Below, one piece after another: positions 33,730 to 41,938 of a stretch of DNA of 64,000 nt (position 1 is its first letter; every line of letters starts with the position of its first letter). The position numbers and the translations under genes were made by a program. Source of the DNA: Minwuia thermotolerans (GTDB taxonomy: Bacteria; Pseudomonadota; Alphaproteobacteria; Minwuiales; Minwuiaceae); assembly GCF_002924445.1 (NCBI RefSeq), contig NZ_PIGG01000031.1, positions 186,001-250,000 on the forward strand, in the 5' to 3' direction. The notes beneath the pieces are model-generated. The model made no database searches. It saw only the letters and a program-made list of their open reading frames with translations, and was not told where the DNA came from.

Positions 33730-35142
33730 TCAGAGCGCCCGCGCCGTCCTTCCGATCAGATCCCAGGCCGCGTCGACATGGCGGGCTTCGGTGCGGGCCT
33801 GACCGATCGAAATGCGGATGGCGTAGCGGCCGCGCACGCGGTTGGGCGTGAAATAGGCCTCGCCTGAATCGTTCAGCGCCAGCAGCAGCCTCTCGTTCAG
33901 TTCGTCGCAGGCCGCGTCGTCCGCGCCTTCCGGGCGGTAGCGGAAGTTGATCAGCGAGAGCACCCGGGGCGCGACCAGCTCGAAATCCGGCTCGGCGGCG
34001 ATGCGCCGCTCCAGGTCCTCGGCCAGCGCGATATGGCTTCGCAGGAATGCCTGAAGCCCCTCGACGCCATAGCTCCTGAGCACGAACCAGAGCTTCAGGG
34101 CGCGGAAACGGCGTCCCAGCGGCACGCCCCAGTCGCGGTAGTCGGCGACCTGCCCGGTTTCGGGGCCCTGGTAGTAGGTGGCGTCGATGGCGAAGGTGCG
34201 GACCAGCGCCTCCGGGTCGCGCACGAAATGGGCGGCGCAGTCGAAATTGGTCAGCAGCCACTTGTGCGGGTTGAAGACGAGGCTGTCGACGTTCCCCTGT
34301 CCCTCCAGCATCCAGCGGCACTCGGGCAGGATCAGCGCCGCGCCTGCCCAGGCGGCGTCGACGTGCAGGAAGACGCCGCGGGCGGCGCAGATCTCCCCGA
34401 CCGACTTCAGATCGTCGATGGCGCCGACGCCGGTCGCGCCGAGCGAGGCGACGACGCAGGCCGGCTTGCGCCCCGCAGCGATGTCGTCGTCGATCGTCCG
34501 CGCCAGTTCGCCGGGCACGATGGCGAAATCGTCGCCGGTCGCCACCTTGCGCACGTTCCGCCGCCCGTACCCGGCGATCTTCGCCCCCTTCTCGATCGAG
34601 GTGTGTGTCTGGTCGGAGCAGTAGACGACGAGTTCCGGGCCGCCGGCCAGGCCGGCTTCGTTCGCCATGTCGTCCGTGGCCCGTTCCCGCGCCGTCAGCA
34701 GGGCGCAGAGGGTCGCGCCCGAGGCCGAATCCTGGATCACGCCGGTGAAGCCCGCGTCCAGGCCGATCATCTGCCGCAGCCAGTCCAGCACGCGGCCCTC
34801 CATCTCGGCGGCCGCCGGCGAGGTCTGCCACATCATGCACTGGGCGCCGAGCGTGGCCGTGAGCATCTCCGCCAGCACCGAAGGCGGGCTGGAATTGGCG
34901 GGGAAATAGGCGAAGAAGGACGGATGCTGCCAGTGGGTCATGCCCGGCAGCACGTCGCGGACGAAGTCGCTCATGATTGCGTTCATCGATTCGCCCGCCG
35001 CCGGGGCGCTCGCTGCCAGTTTCGCCGCGACCTCTCCCGGCTTCGTCTGCGCCCGCACCGGAAAATCCTCGACGCGCGCCATGTAGTCGGTCATCCAGTC
35101 GACCATCTGATGGGCGTGGCTGCGGAACTCGTCGATATCCAT
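33730..35142 (-). CDS. Pyridoxal-dependent (aromatic-L-amino-acid type) decarboxylase
   Basis: A 470-residue group II PLP decarboxylase, start ATG 35140-35142 (MDIDEFRSHAHQMVDWM) behind GGAG. It contains HWQHPSFFAYFPANSSPPSVLAEML, the SGATLCALLTAR phosphate region, DQTHTSIEKGAKIAG and HVDAAWAGAALILPE. The PLP lysine is in FNPHKWLLTNFDC. This pattern matches aromatic amino acid (Phe/Trp/DOPA) decarboxylases more than glutamate decarboxylase. Convergent with lepA (7-base gap). Confidence 0.9.
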   Translation of the reverse strand: MDIDEFRSHAHQMVDWMTDYMARVEDFPVRAQTKPGEVAAKLAASAPAAGESMNAIMSDFVRDVLPGMTHWQHPSFFAYFPANSSPPSVLAEMLTATLGAQCMMWQTSPAAAEMEGRVLDWLRQMIGLDAGFTGVIQDSASGATLCALLTARERATDDMANEAGLAGGPELVVYCSDQTHTSIEKGAKIAGYGRRNVRKVATGDDFAIVPGELARTIDDDIAAGRKPACVVASLGATGVGAIDDLKSVGEICAARGVFLHVDAAWAGAALILPECRWMLEGQGNVDSLVFNPHKWLLTNFDCAAHFVRDPEALVRTFAIDATYYQGPETGQVADYRDWGVPLGRRFRALKLWFVLRSYGVEGLQAFLRSHIALAEDLERRIAAEPDFELVAPRVLSLINFRYRPEGADDAACDELNERLLLALNDSGEAYFTPNRVRGRYAIRISIGQARTEARHVDAAWDLIGRTARAL

Positions 35143-35174
35143 GGGGCAGTCTCCGGCGTGTGACGGCGGCGAAC

Positions 35175-35203
35175 TTGACACGGCCCCGCCCTTGACGAAA
35201 TAG
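35175..35203 (+). promoter_or_regulatory. trxB: Promoter candidate for trxB
   Basis: TTGACA (35175-35180) with a weak -10 AAATAG (35198-35203) 17 bases downstream. The predicted leader is about 40 nt. Confidence 0.4.
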
Positions 35204-35248
35204 GTGATCCCTTCATCCTGCGCCCCAGCCTCACCAGCGGAGACTCCC

Positions 35249-36211
35249 ATGGCCGAAACCATCGAGACCAAGGTTCTGATCATCGGGTCGGGTCCGGCCG
35301 GGTGCACGGCGGCGATCTATGCCGCGCGCGCGGGCCTGCAGCCGGTCATGGTGCATGGCATCCAGCCTGGCGGTCAGCTCACCATCACCACCGACGTCGA
35401 GAACTACCCCGGCTTCGCCGACGTCATCCAGGGCCCGTGGCTGATGGAGCAGATGGAAAAGCAGGCAGCCAATGTCGGCACCCGGATCGTCCACGACATC
35501 GTCGCCGAAATCGATCTGTCGAAGCGGCCCTTCGTGGCGAAGGGCGACGGCGGCAACACCTATGTCGGCGAGACCGTGATCATCTCCACCGGCGCCTCGG
35601 CCAAATGGCTCGGCCTGCCCAGCGAGCAGAAGTTCCAGGGCTTCGGCGTCTCGGCCTGCGCCACCTGCGACGGCTTCTTCTACCGCGGCAAGGAAGTCTG
35701 CGTCATCGGCGGCGGCAACACCGCGGCCGAGGAAGCCCTGTTCCTGACCCACTTCGCCTCGAAGGTCTGGCTCATCCACCGCCGCGATTCGCTCCGCGCC
35801 GAGCACATCCTGCAGCAGCGGGTGCTGAAGCACGACAAGATCGAGGTGGTCTGGGATCACGTCCTGGACGAGGTTCTCGGCGACGAGGATCCGCTGGGCG
35901 TCACCGGGGTGCGCATCCGTCACGCGACCAGCGGCGAGACCCGGGAGATCCCGGTGCATGGCGTCTTCGTCGCCATCGGGCACAACCCGAACACCGAGCT
36001 GTTCAGGGGCCAGGTCGACATGGACCATGAAGGCTACATCCTCACCGCGCCGGATTCGACCGCCACCAACATACCCGGCGTCTTCGCCTCGGGCGACGTC
36101 CAGGACAAGATCTACCGCCAGGCCGTGACGGCCGCGGGCACCGGCTGCATGGCGGCGCTGGAGGCCGAAAAGTTCGCCGCCGCCGCCGAACTGCCCCAGG
36201 CCGCGGAGTAG
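35249..36211 (+). CDS. trxB: Thioredoxin reductase
   Basis: A 320-residue FAD/NADPH enzyme that reduces thioredoxin. ATG 35249 (MAETIETKVLIIGSGPAGCTAAIYAARAG) follows GGAGA. The redox-active CATC sits in SACATCDGFFYRGKEVCVIGGG, next to the NADPH-binding GGGNTAAEEA. HRRDSLRAEHI reads the NADP phosphate, and GVFASGDVQDKIYRQAVTAAGTGC closes the FAD site. The following lysR-type gene is a frequent neighbour in alphaproteobacteria. Confidence 0.97.
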   Translation: MAETIETKVLIIGSGPAGCTAAIYAARAGLQPVMVHGIQPGGQLTITTDVENYPGFADVIQGPWLMEQMEKQAANVGTRIVHDIVAEIDLSKRPFVAKGDGGNTYVGETVIISTGASAKWLGLPSEQKFQGFGVSACATCDGFFYRGKEVCVIGGGNTAAEEALFLTHFASKVWLIHRRDSLRAEHILQQRVLKHDKIEVVWDHVLDEVLGDEDPLGVTGVRIRHATSGETREIPVHGVFVAIGHNPNTELFRGQVDMDHEGYILTAPDSTATNIPGVFASGDVQDKIYRQAVTAAGTGCMAALEAEKFAAAAELPQAAE

Positions 36212-36284
36212 AATTCGCGCCCGGCGGCGGGCCTGCCCGTCGTTTTTGCTTGTCGACTCGTGCGCACTGGATATTTTCGGCCCC

Positions 36285-37175
36285 ATGGATTGGGACAAGT
36301 TGCGCATTTTTCACACGGTCGCGGACGCCGGAAGCTTCACTCATGCGGGTGAACTATTGAACCTCAGCCAGTCGGCGGTCAGCCGGCAGGTAAGCGCCCT
36401 GGAGGAGAGCCTTCGGACGACGCTGTTCCGCCGACACGCCCGCGGCCTCATCCTCACCGAACAGGGCGAATTGCTCTACAAGACCGCCCGCGAGGTGTTC
36501 TCCAAGCTGGCCATGGCCGAGGCCATGCTGACCGACGCCAAGGAGAAGCCGCGCGGCGACCTGACGGTCTCGACCACCGTCGGCCTCGGCTCGACCTGGC
36601 TGACACCGCGCATCCGCGCGTTCATCGAGGCCTACCCGGACATCTCGGTCCATCTCGTGCTGACAGACGGCGAGGTCGACCTGACGATGCGCGAGGCCGA
36701 CATCGCCATCAAGCTCCGGCCGCCGACCCAGCCGGATCTCATCCAGCGCAAGATGAACTCGATGAACTTCCACCTCTACGCCTCGCCCGACTACATCAAG
36801 CGGCGCGGCACACCGAAGGCCCCGGAAGATCTCGACAAGCATGCCCTGATCATCTACGGCGCGGAAACGGTGACCCCGGTGCCGACCAGCAACTGGGTGA
36901 TGGAGCTGGGCGCCAACCCCAACCGGCCCCGCCGGCCGGTGCTGACCGTCAACAACGTCTACGGCCTGCTGCTGGCCGTCGAAAGCGGCCTCGGCATCGC
37001 CGCCCTGCCCGACTACATCGTCCAGGGCCACAGCAAGGCCGTACGCGTGCTCGATGACATCGCGGGCCCGAGTTTCGACACCTATTTCGTCTATCCGGAG
37101 GAACTCCGGAACTCGAAGCGAATCGCGGTCTTCCGGGACTTCCTCATCCAGCAGGTCTCGGATACCCAGTTCTGA
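36285..37175 (+). CDS. LysR-family transcriptional regulator
   Basis: A 296-residue LysR-type regulator starting at ATG 36285 (MDWDKLRIFHTVADAGSFTHAG). The helix-turn-helix is AGELLNLSQSAVSRQVSALEESLRTTLFRRHARGLILTEQG (about 20-60), followed by the effector-binding domain (GDLTVSTTVGLGSTWLTPRI ... GLGIAALPDYIV). It is 73 bases after trxB on the same strand. This trxB-linked regulator is conserved in alphaproteobacteria. Effector and targets are unknown. Confidence 0.92.
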   Translation: MDWDKLRIFHTVADAGSFTHAGELLNLSQSAVSRQVSALEESLRTTLFRRHARGLILTEQGELLYKTAREVFSKLAMAEAMLTDAKEKPRGDLTVSTTVGLGSTWLTPRIRAFIEAYPDISVHLVLTDGEVDLTMREADIAIKLRPPTQPDLIQRKMNSMNFHLYASPDYIKRRGTPKAPEDLDKHALIIYGAETVTPVPTSNWVMELGANPNRPRRPVLTVNNVYGLLLAVESGLGIAALPDYIVQGHSKAVRVLDDIAGPSFDTYFVYPEELRNSKRIAVFRDFLIQQVSDTQF

Positions 37176-37209
37176 GAGTGGCAGAAGGGCAACATTTTTT
37201 AATAAATCA

Positions 37210-37221
37210 GTTTACGTAAAC
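37210..37221. promoter_or_regulatory. 12-bp perfect palindrome in AT-rich gap
   Basis: GTTTACGTAAAC, a perfect palindrome, lies immediately before the GGAAG box of the promoter candidate at 37222-37246. It could be an operator. It sits in an AT-rich island (about 37190-37300) unlike the surrounding DNA. Confidence 0.4.
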
Positions 37222-37246
37222 GGAAGTTGTGCTTTTTCAGTACGTT
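37222..37246 (+). promoter_or_regulatory. EcfG-like (general stress response) promoter candidate
   Basis: GGAAG (37222-37226), 16 bases, then CGTT (37243-37246). The alphaproteobacterial general stress response sigma factor EcfG reads GGAAC-N16-17-CGTT, so there is one mismatch. A start near 37253 would transcribe the structured region to the terminator at 37419-37449. Confidence 0.4.
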
Positions 37247-37252
37247 ATAGCT

Positions 37253-37449
37253 CTGCGACATTTGCATAGCTGAATTTCGACTGTACCACTTTATTTCACC
37301 ACGCCGACGACCTACATCTCGCGCATGGATGTTGCATCGCAGCATCGACGGGCGATCCGGCGCCTCCCTGTCGGATTGTCCGACGTCTCTTGAGACGTGA
37401 AGCCTCCCTGTTAGACTCGGCGGGTCCACTTGTTGGACCCGCCTTTTTT
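37253..37449 (+). ncRNA. Candidate structured small RNA or regulatory leader upstream of the GNAT gene
   Basis: The 292-base gap between lysR and the GNAT gene has no plausible protein. Its second half has, in order, GCCTCCCTGT (37362-37371), hairpin TCGGA-TTG-TCCGA (37371-37383), hairpin ACGTCTC-TT-GAGACGT (37383-37398), a second exact GCCTCCCTGT (37402-37411) and a strong terminator. CCTCCC is an anti-Shine-Dalgarno-like motif, as in CCUCCUCCC-type stress sRNAs of Rhodobacter. The two hairpins share one base. The terminator ends 6 bases before the GNAT ribosome-binding site, so a terminated leader controlling that gene is an alternative. Confidence 0.5.
37419..37449 (+). terminator. Strong intrinsic terminator between lysR and the GNAT gene
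   Basis: GGCGGGTCCA-CTTGT-TGGACCCGCC is a perfect 10-bp stem with 5-nt loop, followed by TTTTTT and CTTTT. Confidence 0.9.
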
Positions 37450-37467
37450 CTTTTCGGGGACAGAACG

Positions 37468-37917
37468 GTGCAGATTCGCCCTGCCGTAGCCGCAGACTCC
37501 GCCGTGCTGACGGAACTCGCTCTCCGCTCCAAGGCCCACTGGGGCTATGACGCCGCCTTCATGGATGCCTGCCGCGACGAGCTGACGGTGACCCCCGACC
37601 AGATCGTCGAACGGACGATGCTGGTAGCCGAGGAAGGCGGCCGGCTCGTCGCCATGGCGGGGCTGGAACCGGACGCGGACGTGCTGGGCCTGTGGAACAT
37701 GTTCGTCACACCCGAATGCATCGGCACCGGTCTGGGTGGTGTGCTTTTCCGCGCCATCGCCGACAAGGCGCGTGAGGCCGGCGCGCGCTGCCTCTACATC
37801 GATTCCGATCCCAACGCCCGGCCGTTCTACGAACACATGGGCGCAAGACTGGTCAGCGAGTCGCCCTCCGACTCGATTCCGGGCCGCACACTGCCCCGCC
37901 TTCGACTGGACCTGTAG
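37468..37917 (+). CDS. GNAT family N-acetyltransferase
   Basis: A 149-residue acetyltransferase starting at GTG 37468 (VQIRPAVAADSAVLTELALRSK), with GGGGA 7-8 bases upstream. No ATG lies in a suitable position. The acetyl-CoA loop region is ECIGTGLGGVLFRAIADKARE, preceded by LWNMFVTP, and the fold closes with IDSDPNARPFYEHMGARLV. The substrate is unknown. It begins 18 bases after the intrinsic terminator at 37419-37449, so transcription must either read through it or start very close to the gene. Confidence 0.85.
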   Translation: MQIRPAVAADSAVLTELALRSKAHWGYDAAFMDACRDELTVTPDQIVERTMLVAEEGGRLVAMAGLEPDADVLGLWNMFVTPECIGTGLGGVLFRAIADKAREAGARCLYIDSDPNARPFYEHMGARLVSESPSDSIPGRTLPRLRLDL

Positions 37918-37990
37918 CTGCGCTGGCCGCCCCTCCGCGCACGGCCTATTCTCGTTCCCCAGGTGGATGGTGGAACGACGGGAGGCGGAC

Positions 37991-38746
37991 ATGGCGACAG
38001 CGGATGCACGGACTGCATGGATCACCGGCGCGGGCAGCGGAATCGGTCAGGCGGCCGCCGTCGCGCTCGCCCGTGACGGCTTCGCAGTCGTCGCCAGCGG
38101 ACGCCGCCCCGAACCGCTGAACGAAACCGCCGCGATCATCGCGGACGGCGGCGGAACCTGCGTGGTCGAGCCTCTCGACGTGGCCGACCCGGACGCCTGC
38201 GCCGCGGTCGCCGGCCGCACCCAGCAGCGCTTCGGGGGCATCGATGTGCTGGTCGCCAACGCCGGCCTCAACGTGAAGGACCGTCATCTGGACAGCCTCA
38301 GCGTCGCCGACTGGCGGCAGGTCATCGACGTCGACGTCAACGGCGTCTTCCAGTGCATCCATCCGGTGCTGCCGATGATGCGCGCCCGGGGCGGCGGCCT
38401 GATCGTGAACGTCTCCTCCTGGGCGGGCCGCTGGCCCGCCTATCTGGCCGGGGCCGCCTACAACGCCGCCAAGCATGCGGTCAGCGCCATGAACGAGCTG
38501 ATCAACATGGAGGAAGGCGGCAACGGCATCCGCGCCACGGCACTCTGTCCGGGCGAGGTCTATACGCCCATCATGGACGCCCGTCCCGTGCCACCGCCGC
38601 CGGAGGAACTGGAAAAGATGGTGCAGATGGCCGACATGGGCGAGGTCATCGCCTGGCTGGCCGCACTGCCGCCCCATGTCTGCATCAACGAACTGGTGAT
38701 CAGCCCCACCGACAACCGCATCTACCGGGCCCAGCGCATCCGCTGA
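37991..38746 (+). CDS. Short-chain dehydrogenase/reductase
   Basis: A 251-residue classical SDR, start ATG 37991 behind GGGAGG. It shows the NAD(P) loop TGAGSGIG (about 12-19), NAG in VLVANAGLN, catalytic Ser in VNVSSWAG, and Tyr/Lys in YNAAKHAV. SGRRPEPL after beta-2, with a basic pair, suggests NADP preference. The substrate is unknown. It is near the GNAT gene but with a 73-base gap. Confidence 0.9.
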   Translation: MATADARTAWITGAGSGIGQAAAVALARDGFAVVASGRRPEPLNETAAIIADGGGTCVVEPLDVADPDACAAVAGRTQQRFGGIDVLVANAGLNVKDRHLDSLSVADWRQVIDVDVNGVFQCIHPVLPMMRARGGGLIVNVSSWAGRWPAYLAGAAYNAAKHAVSAMNELINMEEGGNGIRATALCPGEVYTPIMDARPVPPPPEELEKMVQMADMGEVIAWLAALPPHVCINELVISPTDNRIYRAQRIR

Positions 38747-38851
38747 CGCTGCCGGGGCGACCGGTACGTTTGGACGCACGGGGGTTGGCGCGGCCCGGCG
38801 CCCTTCCCCATCTTTCGCCGCAAGCGATCAAGAAGACGAAGGGGAAACAAG

Positions 38852-39397
38852 ATGAACAGGAATCGCAATCTCCTCACCACGACCTGCATCGCCGCCATGC
38901 TGGCGATGCCCATGGCCGTCCAGGCCGGCGACAGCAAGACCGACATGAATGCTGGCAATCAGCATGAAGTCTCCGACGCCGGCAGCGCGGCAGGCGAAGC
39001 CCCGACCGGCGAGCGCTCCGAACTTCAGAAGGCCTGGGACGAGTTCGCAAGATTCACTGCCGAGCAGAAGGACGCGGCCGTTCAGGCAGGCGACGACATG
39101 CTGAACGCCATGGACGAACGCATCGCCGGTTGGCGCGAAGCTGCCCGCGAGGATGGCGTGTCACCGGAAGAGGAAGAAGATCGCGTCGCGGAAATGCGCT
39201 CGGTTCGACGGGACATCTCCTCGCAACTGGACGAAGCCAGGGTCACGCACGACGAAGACTGGAGCGCCGAGGTCTGGCGCGATTTCAAACAGGCGGTCGG
39301 CGAGGCCGTCGACACATTCGAATCCCAGTTCGACGACGACACCGCCTACGAATCGGGCGAGAAGCCCTATCAGGAAGGGGCCGCAGGCGGCAACTGA
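38852..39397 (+). CDS. Exported acidic coiled-coil protein of unknown function
   Basis: A 181-residue protein with a clear Sec signal peptide (MNRNRNLLTTTCIAAMLAMPMAVQA, cleavage after VQA). The mature part is highly charged and acidic, mainly helical (LQKAWDEFARFTAEQKDAAVQAG, EEEEDRVAEMRSVRRDISSQLDEA), ending with a disordered acidic tail. It has no cysteines after the signal and no enzyme motif. It is not recognised; a periplasmic stress or chaperone-like role would be a guess. It starts after AAGGGGAAACAAG and is followed by the inverted repeat at 39426-39460. Confidence 0.75.
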   Translation: MNRNRNLLTTTCIAAMLAMPMAVQAGDSKTDMNAGNQHEVSDAGSAAGEAPTGERSELQKAWDEFARFTAEQKDAAVQAGDDMLNAMDERIAGWREAAREDGVSPEEEEDRVAEMRSVRRDISSQLDEARVTHDEDWSAEVWRDFKQAVGEAVDTFESQFDDDTAYESGEKPYQEGAAGGN

Positions 39398-39406
39398 TCC
39401 ACGATT

Positions 39407-39425
39407 TCATCCACATTGTGGACAA
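39407..39425. promoter_or_regulatory. Inverted pair of DnaA-box-like 9-mers upstream of dnaB
   Basis: TCATCCACA (39407-39415) and, on the other strand, TTGTCCACA (39417-39425) each match the DnaA box TTATCCACA at 8 of 9 positions and face each other one base apart. A weaker ATCCACG lies just before. The pair is about 77 bases before the dnaB start. Confidence 0.45.
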
Positions 39426-39460
39426 AACGATCCCCGCCTGATTTCCGGGCGGGGATCGTT
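39426..39460 (+). terminator. 13-bp inverted repeat, terminator candidate
   Basis: AACGATCCCCGCC and GGCGGGGATCGTT form a perfect 13-bp stem with a 9-nt loop, 28 bases after the exported-protein stop. Only TT follows, so it may be a weak or bidirectional terminator (the left side has AAAA). Confidence 0.6.
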
Positions 39461-39501
39461 CGATCCTGATCCGCGTGGCGCGCCGTGATAGGATCGGCAC
39501 C

Positions 39502-41013
39502 ATGTCCGACAACATCACAGCGTTCCCCGGCGATGCGCCGGACCACGAAGGCGGCGACGCCGCGCCGAAGGTCCTGCCCCATAATCTCGAGGCCGAGCAG
39601 CAGCTTCTCGGCGCCCTGCTCTACAACAACGACGCGGCGGCGCGGGTGCTCGACTTCCTGAAGCCGGAGCACTTCTTCCAGCCGCTGCACGGCCGCATCT
39701 ACGAATCCATCCTTACACTGATCGAACGCGGCGAACTGGCCAATCCGGTCACGCTGAAGACCCGCTTCGAACAGGACGCGGCGATCAGGGAACTGGGCGG
39801 CCCCGGCTACCTCGTCGACCTGACGGCGCGCGCGGTCAACGTCATCCGGGCGGAGGAATACGCCCGCATCCTCTACGATCTCTTCCTCCGCCGGGAAATC
39901 ATCCTGCTCAGCGAGGAAATGGCCGAGCGCGGGCGCACGGCGGACCTCACCGACGCGGCGAGCCAGCAGATCGAGGATGCGGAATCGCGCCTCTACACCC
40001 TGGCCGAAGCCGGCGAGGTGAAGAACGACTTCCGATCCTTCAAGATCGCCGTGGCCGAGAGCCTCGACCGCATCGAGGCGGCGTACAAGCGCGAGGGCCA
40101 ACTCGTCGGCGTTACCACGGGTCTGCGCGAGATGGATCAGCGCCTGGGCGGCCTGCACCGCACGGACCTGCTGATTCTCGCCGGCCGACCAGGCATGGGC
40201 AAATCTGCGCTGGCCATGACCATCGCGCTGAACGCCACGCGCGCCTACCGGCCGATCTACAACGACGCCGGCGATATCGTGGACGCCGAAGGCGCCGTGG
40301 TCGGCGTCTTCAGCCTGGAAATGAGCCGCGAACAGCTCGCCACCCGCATCGTCTCCGAACAGACCCGGATCAGTTCCAGCGATCTCCGCACCGGGCGCAT
40401 CGACAAGAACGCGTACCTCAACACAGTGGTGCCCGCGACGCAGGAACTGATGGATCTGCCGCTGTTCATCGACGACACGCCAGCACTCTCCATCGCCCAG
40501 CTACGCTCCCGCGCCAGACGGCTGAAACGCCAGCACGGTCTTGGCCTCATCATCATCGACTACATCCAGCTCATGCGGCCGTCCGGGCAGAAGCGCGTCG
40601 AGAACCGGGTCCAGGAACTGACCGAGATCACCCAGGGCCTCAAGGCGGTCGCCAAGGAACTGAACGTGCCGGTCCTCGCTCTCTCACAGCTCTCGCGCCA
40701 GGTGGAGCAGCGCGAGGACAAGCGGCCGCAGCTCTCGGACCTGCGCGAATCCGGCTCCATCGAACAGGACGCCGACGTGGTCATGTTCGTCTACCGCGAG
40801 GCCTACTACGCCCAGAAGGACAAGCCCGACGAGGAGAACTTCGCCGAGATGGAGCAGTGGCAGCAGAAGATGGCGCAGATATACAACCGCGCGGAAATCA
40901 TCATCGGCAAGCAGCGCCACGGCCCCACGGGCACAATGGAAGTCTTCTTCGAGCCGGAGTTCACCATCTTCCGCAACCTGGATACCCACCACGACCCGAG
41001 CGAGATTCACTGA
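39502..41013 (+). CDS. dnaB: Replicative DNA helicase DnaB
   Basis: A 503-residue hexameric helicase, start ATG 39502 (MSDNITAFPGDAPD) behind AGGA. The N-terminal domain starts at VLPHNLEAEQQLLGALLYN; the RecA-like domain has Walker A AGRPGMGKSALAM, VFSLEMSREQLATR, Walker B LIIIDYIQLM and SQLSRQVEQREDKRPQLSDLRESG. Full length, no intein. In many alphaproteobacteria alr follows on the same strand; here the next conserved block is in reverse. Confidence 0.97.
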   Translation: MSDNITAFPGDAPDHEGGDAAPKVLPHNLEAEQQLLGALLYNNDAAARVLDFLKPEHFFQPLHGRIYESILTLIERGELANPVTLKTRFEQDAAIRELGGPGYLVDLTARAVNVIRAEEYARILYDLFLRREIILLSEEMAERGRTADLTDAASQQIEDAESRLYTLAEAGEVKNDFRSFKIAVAESLDRIEAAYKREGQLVGVTTGLREMDQRLGGLHRTDLLILAGRPGMGKSALAMTIALNATRAYRPIYNDAGDIVDAEGAVVGVFSLEMSREQLATRIVSEQTRISSSDLRTGRIDKNAYLNTVVPATQELMDLPLFIDDTPALSIAQLRSRARRLKRQHGLGLIIIDYIQLMRPSGQKRVENRVQELTEITQGLKAVAKELNVPVLALSQLSRQVEQREDKRPQLSDLRESGSIEQDADVVMFVYREAYYAQKDKPDEENFAEMEQWQQKMAQIYNRAEIIIGKQRHGPTGTMEVFFEPEFTIFRNLDTHHDPSEIH

Positions 41014-41089
41014 GCCAAGGGTTGAACGGGCGGGTTCGGATCGACAGTTAACGACGGGAGCGTCACCGACCGCGAAGGGCCGCAGACAG

Positions 41090-41938
41090 ATGAGACCGAC
41101 GATGGCGGCCCTCTCCCTGCTGACGCTGTGCGTGGCGGCCGCCTGCGGCGATGAAGGCGGCGCCCGCAACAACACCGGCCCGCCCTCGATCAACAGCGTT
41201 CCGCAGACGGCATCGACACTGCCGCCCGAGGCCCGGATCGTCGACAGCCCCGACGTCATCGACCGGCCCGGAAGCGCCATCGTCGTGATCTACAACCACG
41301 GAACTGAGCGGCCCCAGCGCCGCGAGGACTGCGACGCCTACCACAACAGCGTACCGCCGAGTCTCCGCCGACTCAGGATGGAGCGCCTCCATGTCTACAA
41401 GCTCTGTTCGGAAACGCTCGAGGACCGCGACCGGCCGACGGGCAATTACGTCTATCACCGCGTCGACGAGATCGCCGAGGCGATTGCGCGGCTGAACGCC
41501 CTGGGCGTCACAGCCGAGCGCATCTTCGTGGCAGGCCATTCGGCCGGCGGCTGGTCCTCACTCATGGCCGCCATCGAGCATGGCGACAGCTTCAATGGTG
41601 CAATCGCCTTCGCCCCGTCCTTTGCCGGCCCCCGCGACGAGATCAACGTCTACCCGCGCTGGCGGCAGGAGGCGCGGCCAAGGCAGATCGCGCACATGAA
41701 GACGGCGGAGAGGATGGACGCGCTGGTCTTCGCCTATGAGGGCGACCCGTTCAACCGGCCGCAGGAACTCCGCTTCCTGACCGAGACCTGGCCCGATTCA
41801 GTGCAGCTCGTGGGCTATGACTGCAATGGTCCTGGACACCTGACGCATCTGCGCGACTGCCGGGAGGCGGCGACACGGCACATGATAGCCACCTTCATCG
41901 AGTCCGAACTGGCGGAAGCGCGGCCCCAGGGTCAGTAG
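41090..41938 (+). CDS. Lipoprotein alpha/beta hydrolase of unknown substrate
   Basis: A 282-residue protein with a lipoprotein signal (MRPTMAALSLLTLCVAAAC, lipobox Cys19). The mature part has VVIYNHGTERPQ, then AGHSAGGWSS, a G-x-S-x-G nucleophile elbow, an acidic residue near FAYEGDPFN and His in GPGHLTHLRDC, so a hydrolase triad is plausible. Six or more cysteines (CDAYH, KLCSE, YDCNG, RDCRE) suggest disulfides in the periplasm. The gene converges on purF with a 7-base overlap and sits between dnaB and the inverted block. Confidence 0.7.
   Translation: MRPTMAALSLLTLCVAAACGDEGGARNNTGPPSINSVPQTASTLPPEARIVDSPDVIDRPGSAIVVIYNHGTERPQRREDCDAYHNSVPPSLRRLRMERLHVYKLCSETLEDRDRPTGNYVYHRVDEIAEAIARLNALGVTAERIFVAGHSAGGWSSLMAAIEHGDSFNGAIAFAPSFAGPRDEINVYPRWRQEARPRQIAHMKTAERMDALVFAYEGDPFNRPQELRFLTETWPDSVQLVGYDCNGPGHLTHLRDCREAATRHMIATFIESELAEARPQGQ

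Noticed and set aside
37199-37429. Short frames in the AT-rich gap after lysR
   Set aside because: No ribosome-binding sites and irregular composition; the hairpins and terminator explain the region better.
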